Position numbers and translations under genes: made by a program. From positions 62,001 to 126,000 of the forward strand of contig BQUP01000013.1 in NCBI GenBank assembly GCA_022835595.1: 64,000 nt of DNA, read 5' to 3'. Below the pieces are notes generated by a model, which did not search any database, was not told where the DNA came from, and saw only the letters and a list, made by a program, of their open reading frames with translations. The stretch's first letter is position 1. Each line of letters starts with the position of its first letter. Below, piece after piece: positions 59,208-64,000 of this stretch. The stretch is from Cystobasidium ongulense (taxonomy: Eukaryota > Basidiomycota > Cystobasidiomycetes > Cystobasidiales > Cystobasidiaceae).

Positions 59208-60451
59208 TTAGTCGAGTTCAATGACTTGATGAGCGGATGTGGGTGCATTAAGTCGAGGTCTAGACGCAGCTCTACCCGACTCTGTTCCGTCTTCGGTTCT
59301 TCTCTTCCTGCTTGCCGCAGCAGCAGCACCGGCAGCATTTCTGACCTGACCAGCTGTTGTAGGTTCGTCATCATCATCATCTAGGTCGATAATAGTAGGT
59401 TTACCAGTCGGTTTTGTAGAAGCCTTGGCAGATGCTGCTGAAGACGAAGCAGTAGAAGATGAAGAAGCGATTGGAACTATCGACGAAACAGAGGCTTTTG
59501 CGACGACAGGAGGTTTTGCGAATTCAGGCTTGGCGTATTGACGTGTCCAGTCGCGAGCGTTGGCATCGTGTTGTGGCTTATCACGTCGATACAAGGAAGC
59601 AATGTCTCCCACTAGAGGGTCATTTGGATTTGGGTCGGTAAGAAGGGAGAGGCTATACGAAGAGACGTAGTCAGATGAGAGCTATGACCTGGCGGCACCT
59701 TCATTGCACTACACCACTCACATGCATAGGATGACTTTGGTAACTGAAAGAGCTGGAGACCATTGATTCTTCAGAATGTCTGGAAGAAGAAGCCAAGAGC
59801 ACGGTGATAAGCTCTCCCTCACATACGAGTGGGAAAAGACCTACCCAAACAGATACCACCTTGGCTGTTGATATTCATGTGGTACTGAAAAGATACATCA
59901 ACAAAGTCAGCTTGCCCTGCAGGTGCATTTTCCAGGCAATACGCCCTTTGCCACTCACGACCTTTGTGCGGAATTGAGCGCGTGGCGGACGGAATGGATA
60001 GTCGGAAGGTCTGTGGATGGCGAGTCAGTGGAATGTTAATTGGATTGGTTGCTGTGCTGGATTGCGAACATGACGATACTAGGGACGACCGGCCAGGATG
60101 TTAGCGACATGCTGTCCAGCCCGGAGGAGCAAGAATGGCTCACTCGATATCAAAGACACCTCCATCGTAGATTGAGTCTGCAGGACCGTCTATCTGAGCG
60201 TACCACTGGCAGGAGCAGAGATCTGTTAGATGAAACCTAAGTACAGAGAGCTGGAGCAACACCCACTTCGAAGAGATTGTCTGGATTCTTCAAGCCGGCT
60301 CTATTGGGAGATCACGGTCCGTCGAGCAGTCAGCAAGCAGCCAGTACAGGGACAAGACTCGCACACACCGTATTCCTTCAGGCAGCTCTTTTTCGACCTC
60401 TTTGAGCTCCTTGACTACGCGCTTGGCTGCGACTCCGAGCTTGGGAGGCAT
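59208..60451 (-). CDS. Ubiquitin-conjugating enzyme E2, UBE2D/E-like, with long C-terminal tail
   Basis: This E2 carries activated ubiquitin to substrates with E3 ligases. The start MPPKLGVAAKRVVKELKEVE gives helix 1. NPDNLFEWYAQIDGPADSIY, then DGGVFDIE, and FPSDYPFRPPRAQFRTK follow. The active site is YHMNINSQGGICL|DILKNQ, with the catalytic Cys, then WSPALSVTKVILCICSLLTD and NPNDPLVGDIASLYRRDKPQ. These match UBE2E (HCNINSQG, LVGSIA) better than UBE2D. The usual HPN motif reads HMN here; human UBE2E has HCN. The UBC fold ends at DARDWTRQYA-like NARDWTRQYAKP. About 110 further residues follow: Ser/Ala/Lys-rich, with PTIIDLDDDDDEPT, a basic SRKRRTEDG segment, and a terminal HQVIELD. Both acidic hydrophobic strings look like SUMO-interacting motifs. 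Six exons occur. The gene diverges from COQ1. Confidence 0.88.
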
Positions 60452-60801
60452 TGCGATAGATAGATGGTGCTTTGTTATGTCGGGTTGTCTGCAAGGACGG
60501 CCTTCGTGGCGACTTGGAGTCCGAGGTGTTCGAGCAGTGGCTAGCCGCGGTGCTGGTCAGACTGCCGCACTCTGTGACAGTCAGTGCTGACTGCGATACG
60601 ATGGCTTGTGTGTGTCGAATAGAGTGTGTTGGAGTTGTACAGAGAAAGAGCCACCTCGATCATCGCCTTCATCACCGTCGCATCCCATCCCATCCCATCA
60701 ATTCTCATCCAGCATCAACCGCACAAAAGCTTGGTGGGAGACATCTTCAACTGCGTGTCTCTGGTCTGATTCCTGCCATCCGGCCGTCCATCCGCTGCAT
60801 C
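60452..60801. promoter_or_regulatory. Divergent promoter, E2 and COQ1 genes
   Basis: This 350-bp region lies between divergent ATGs. It includes a CATCCCATCCCATCCCATC pyrimidine-rich direct repeat just upstream of COQ1 (about 60682-60700), typical of a transcription-start leader. Confidence 0.45.
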
Positions 60802-62389
60802 ATGCGCAGCCAGGCCTGTCGAGTGTGCCGGAGCCTGACATCGAATGCGAATGCTTCACTAGGCAGCAGCAGCAGCAACTACAGCATCAACACGCACCTG
60901 CACGCCAGCAAGCGATGGCAGCACTCTGATAGTAGCAGGAATAGCAAGAGATTCACCTCGACTTCCGCTCCAGCTTCCCAAGCACCGCGGACCTCAGCAT
61001 CATCCAACACCACAACCAGCGATGCTCAGTCTGCCCTCCCTGACTTTTTGAAACCACCATCACCTACCTCCAATCTTTCCAGCTCAAGCTCAGCATCCCC
61101 ATCCACCATCTTCGACCCTCTCCAACTCATAGGCAACGAACTCTCAAGTCTCCGCTCAAACTTGCAAAAGCTACTTGGGTCCGGGCATCCTGCACTCGAC
61201 ACAATCGCAAAGTACTACTTTCAAGCAGAAGGGAAACACATCAGACCTATGATAGTCCTCTTGATGTCACAAGCTACAAATGGTCTAGCACCAGGCTTCA
61301 ACGAGCGCAAGAGATTAGAACTCTCAGGCGCAAAGCAAAATGACCCTGCGAGGTCGATCAATGATCCTCTCGAAGTCAGAGCAGACGACATACTCAACGA
61401 TCTCAACCCTTCTGCTTCTATCTTGTCATCACCGTTAGATAGCATGCCATCCACTTCAAACGTTCTACCTTCACAAAGACGCCTAGCGGAAATTACAGAA
61501 ATGATCCACGTCGCTTCATTGCTCCATGACGATGTCATCGATACCGCGTCCACTCGACGCTCTCAAGCATCCGCTCCAGCTGCATTCGGGAACAAGCTGT
61601 CTATTCTAGGTGGTGACTTCCTCTTAGCCAGAGCATCGCTCTACCTCTCACGTCTAGGAAGCAATGAAGTCGTAGAATTGGTAGCTTCAGTACTAGCCAA
61701 TCTAGTAGAAGGAGAAGTTATGCAAATTAAAGGAAATACGCCTGATTCTTCAACTAACTCAAAGAACGTACAACAAGAACATAAACTTACACCCGAGATA
61801 TTCGAGCATTACATGAAGAAAACATACTTGAAAACTGCAAGTTTAATTGCAAAATCTTCGAGAGCCACTACTGTACTAGGTGGTGCGGGCGAAAAACAGG
61901 GATGGATTGAAGGAGAGCGCATAAAGGATATCGCTTATTCATATGGACGTAATTTAGGCATTGCATTCCAGGTGAGTTCGCTTTTAGCCATTGGTAAATG
62001 CCAATCTATCTTAGGTCCGGACGCTAACGCTACTTGATCATATGGTACAGCTCGTAGACGATCTCTTAGATTTTACAGCAACAGCAGAAGATTTCGGCAA
62101 ACCAAGTCAAGGAGCAGATTTAAAATTAGGTCTGGCGACAGCACCTGCTTTATACGCCTGGAAAGAATTTCCAGAATTAGGAGAAATGATATTACGTAAA
62201 TTTGAAAATGAAGGTGATGTTGAGAGAACTAGAGTGCTAGTTAATAAATCTAGTGGCCCTGCTCAAACTATCGCTCTTGCGGAACATCATGCGAAACTTG
62301 CTTTCGATGCCCTCAAAGGATTGCCGGAGTCGGAAGCGAGGGAGGCGTTGGAAGGTCTCACAAAGACTGTCCTCAGCAGGACAAAATAA
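60802..62389 (+). CDS. COQ1: Polyprenyl diphosphate synthase for ubiquinone, COQ1
   Basis: COQ1 makes the polyisoprenoid tail of ubiquinone in mitochondria from FPP/GGPP and IPP. The exons 60802-61971 and 62051-62389 give 502 residues in frame. The start MRSQACRVCRSLTSNANASL is an Arg/Ser-rich, acid-free mitochondrial presequence. The first Asp-rich motif is in IHVASLLHDDVIDTASTRR and the second is QLVDDLLDFTATAEDFGKPS. HIRPMIVLLMSQATNG, ILGGDFLLARASLYLSRL and TYLKTASLIAKSSRA are further family blocks. An insertion of about 60 mainly polar residues (around 61290-61470) precedes the first motif, common in fungal Coq1. The only intron falls just before the second Asp motif. Some open sequence upstream of 60802 is in frame, but the presequence decides the start. 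Confidence 0.93.
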
Positions 62390-62727
62390 TAGTCAAATTC
62401 ATGAAAATATCATCATTTGAAAGCCAACTCTACCTAGGATCAGACTATATACAATTCACCCGGGACTAAATAAGAATACGGGGAAATTCCAATAACAAAA
62501 GGCTTGATTCGTCCTATGCCGCACTTTTAGACTACTACACGCATTATTTAGACGCTTTGCGACAATCAGTTTGTAATACAGTGCACTCAAAGCAAAAGTT
62601 ATGCAATACATAGTCCTCAGCTCAATCACTCATAGAAGTTCGAAACCTGCGTTTCCGCGCGTGTACACTACTACCAAGGAAAGAAAGGAACAGGATCTGC
62701 CGTTGCAGATGTGTTTTAATGGCTAAT
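62390..62727. other. Convergent terminator region
   Basis: This 338-bp AT-rich spacer lies between the 3' ends of COQ1 and the molybdopterin gene. No gene is seen. Confidence 0.5.
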
Positions 62728-64000
62728 TTACAACAACCTTTCCCAATCGCCACTCTTTCCACCACTCTTTCTAATCACTTTGATATCCTGAATGACCATT
62801 TCCTTTCCAGCTACCGCTTTAAGCATATCCCAAACCGTCAAAGAAGCAACATTAACAGCAGTAAGAGCTTCCATCTCTACTCCAGTCGCACCCGTACATT
62901 CCGCAGTGGCTTGTACTTCAATTGAGCATCTGCCTTGTACTCTGTCGTACTTGAGAGCTAGATCAACTTGAATATTGGTGAGACTGATAGGGTGACATAG
63001 AGGAATCAGGTCCGAAGTTCGCTTGCTTCCCATTATGCCAGCCAATTGAGCGACGGTGAATACGTCTCCCTTGGCGGTAGCCTTGTTCTTTTCACCCTTC
63101 TTAGGCTCGTTCAGCATGTCATACGCTTTACTCGGGATGATGATCCTTCCCGTTGCCGTTGCGCTGCGTGAAGTAGATTCCTTCGAGGTAATGGAGACCA
63201 TTGTTGGCTTGCCTGTCTCTTCTGATACATGCGTAAGGCGCGGCTGGCCATCTGACGGCTTCGCCTGCCTAGAAGAAGACATTTCCCGCCTCCGTACCGA
63301 GATAGGTACCTCATTGTCCCGCAGGAGCCCAAAAGGAACGTGGAACAGTGATCGGCGGCGGTATGTACCCCTAGACATGCTAGACATTGGCGATCGAGTG
63401 TGTTTTTGTCTGTACCTTTCAAAGGAATCCGAGTCTTCTTTTGCTATTATCCCCCAATCAGTACCATCGGACTAGTCGCGTGAGCTGCCAAGTCCGACGG
63501 ACCTGATCTACCATCATGCGCGAACTTCTTGCCTTTGACGGCCTGGCCTATGTGTTGACTTATTTCTAGATCGTTCGCCCCTGAACGAAGGAGGTCTCTG
63601 AGGGACAGTTTGGGCTCTCCGAAAAGGCAGACCTGTGACAAAAGAATAGCGTGAGCTAGTAGCAGCATTGTACGAGTGGAGAAAAGCAACCAACCTTCAT
63701 TGAACCATCCGCACCTAGACGCAAGCGGGAACATCCAGAGCAGAAGTGATCCGTCATAGAACTGATGAACCCGAAATTGCCCGCATAGCCCTCCCGACGG
63801 TATATACGTGCGGTATCGCTTGGCTCCGGACTGATAGCCTGGACAGATCCAGCAGGCGAGGCTAGCCGAATGTTCGAAAGGAGAGTAGCAGATGGGACCA
63901 TCTTGGAGGTCGACCATTTATTGCCTGATTTCAAAATAGTATTAGTGTATATCTTGTTGCAGCTTCGACTTTGTCACTTACCGTCAAATGGCATGTACTC
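62728..64000 (-). CDS. MOCS1: MoaA-MoaC fusion, molybdopterin precursor synthesis (5' part outside window)
   Basis: This is the C-terminal half of the bifunctional MOCS1/CnxABC protein, which converts GTP to cyclic pyranopterin monophosphate. In the window the radical-SAM MoaA part supplies its C-terminal domain: MPFDG|NKWSTSK, then YAGNFGFISSMTDHFCSGCS, RLRLGADGSMK|VCLFGEPKLS, which bears three Cys ligands of the second 4Fe-4S cluster (CxxC...C). A linker rich in Ser and Arg follows. MoaC begins LTHVSEETGKPTMVSITSKE and carries KGDVFTVAQLAGIMGSKRTS, DLIPLCHPISLTNIQVDLAL and TGVEMEALTAVNVASLTVWD, including the conserved LCHP. It ends GKSGDWERLL. Introns are near 63387-63520 and 63630-63690. 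The fused MoaA-MoaC order is the usual one in fungi and animals. The protein is cut only by the window edge. Confidence 0.92.

Noticed and set aside
60472-60801. In-frame upstream extension of COQ1
   Set aside because: It adds Cys/His/Arg-rich sequence unlike a presequence. The ATG at 60802 begins a normal mitochondrial leader.

Overview
The window is nuclear DNA from a filamentous or yeast-like basidiomycete. The reasons are dense, short spliceosomal introns (mostly 40-90 nt, GT...AG) that break almost every gene, a Zn(II)2Cys6 regulator, fungal-type P450s and major facilitator transporters, a LovD-like beta-lactamase-fold family, a fused MoaA-MoaC protein, and metazoan-like proteins such as dynactin p25 and BuGZ. 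Ustilaginomycotina or Pucciniomycotina would fit, but the sequence alone does not fix the class. I see no transposon, retroelement, tRNA, rRNA or CRISPR array.

Layout. From 1 to about 27.1 kb the genes are mainly housekeeping: the 3' end of an MFS transporter, dynactin subunit 5, an SF1 helicase (Hcs1/IGHMBP2 type) divergent from the La RNA chaperone, a sparse 2.5 kb stretch, a TauD-type dioxygenase, ATP synthase subunit e, a mitochondrial oxaloacetate-type carrier, a very large myristoylatable RING-H2 protein, a PDK1/Pkh kinase, an extradiol dioxygenase (DODA/LigB) and a novel PCNA-box protein.

From 27.2 to 37.7 kb lies an accessory block of two divergent pairs: aldehyde dehydrogenase with P450, and TRI12-type efflux pump with zinc alcohol dehydrogenase. 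This is the content expected of a small catabolic, detoxification or secondary-metabolite cluster. The SIN3 corepressor gene (38.0-43.3 kb) follows. A second accessory block (43.7-56.6 kb) holds two paralogous LovD-like hydrolase/transesterase genes on either side of a Zn2Cys6 regulator, then a DAL5-type permease divergent from a bacterial-type P450 that lacks the usual oxygen-activating acid-alcohol pair and contains a 7-nt microexon.

From 57 kb to the end the genes are again housekeeping: the spindle-assembly/splicing factor BuGZ, a UBE2E-like E2 with a long tail carrying two SUMO-interacting-motif candidates, the ubiquinone polyprenyl synthase COQ1, and the molybdopterin gene MOCS1/cnxABC, cut by the window edge.

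The two accessory blocks are made of divergent gene pairs sharing 0.5-0.8 kb promoters. The simplest reading is one or two co-regulated oxidative pathways (alcohol to aldehyde to acid, P450 hydroxylation, acyl transfer or hydrolysis, uptake and efflux) driven by the local Zn2Cys6 factor. That is inference from gene content, not shown by the sequence.
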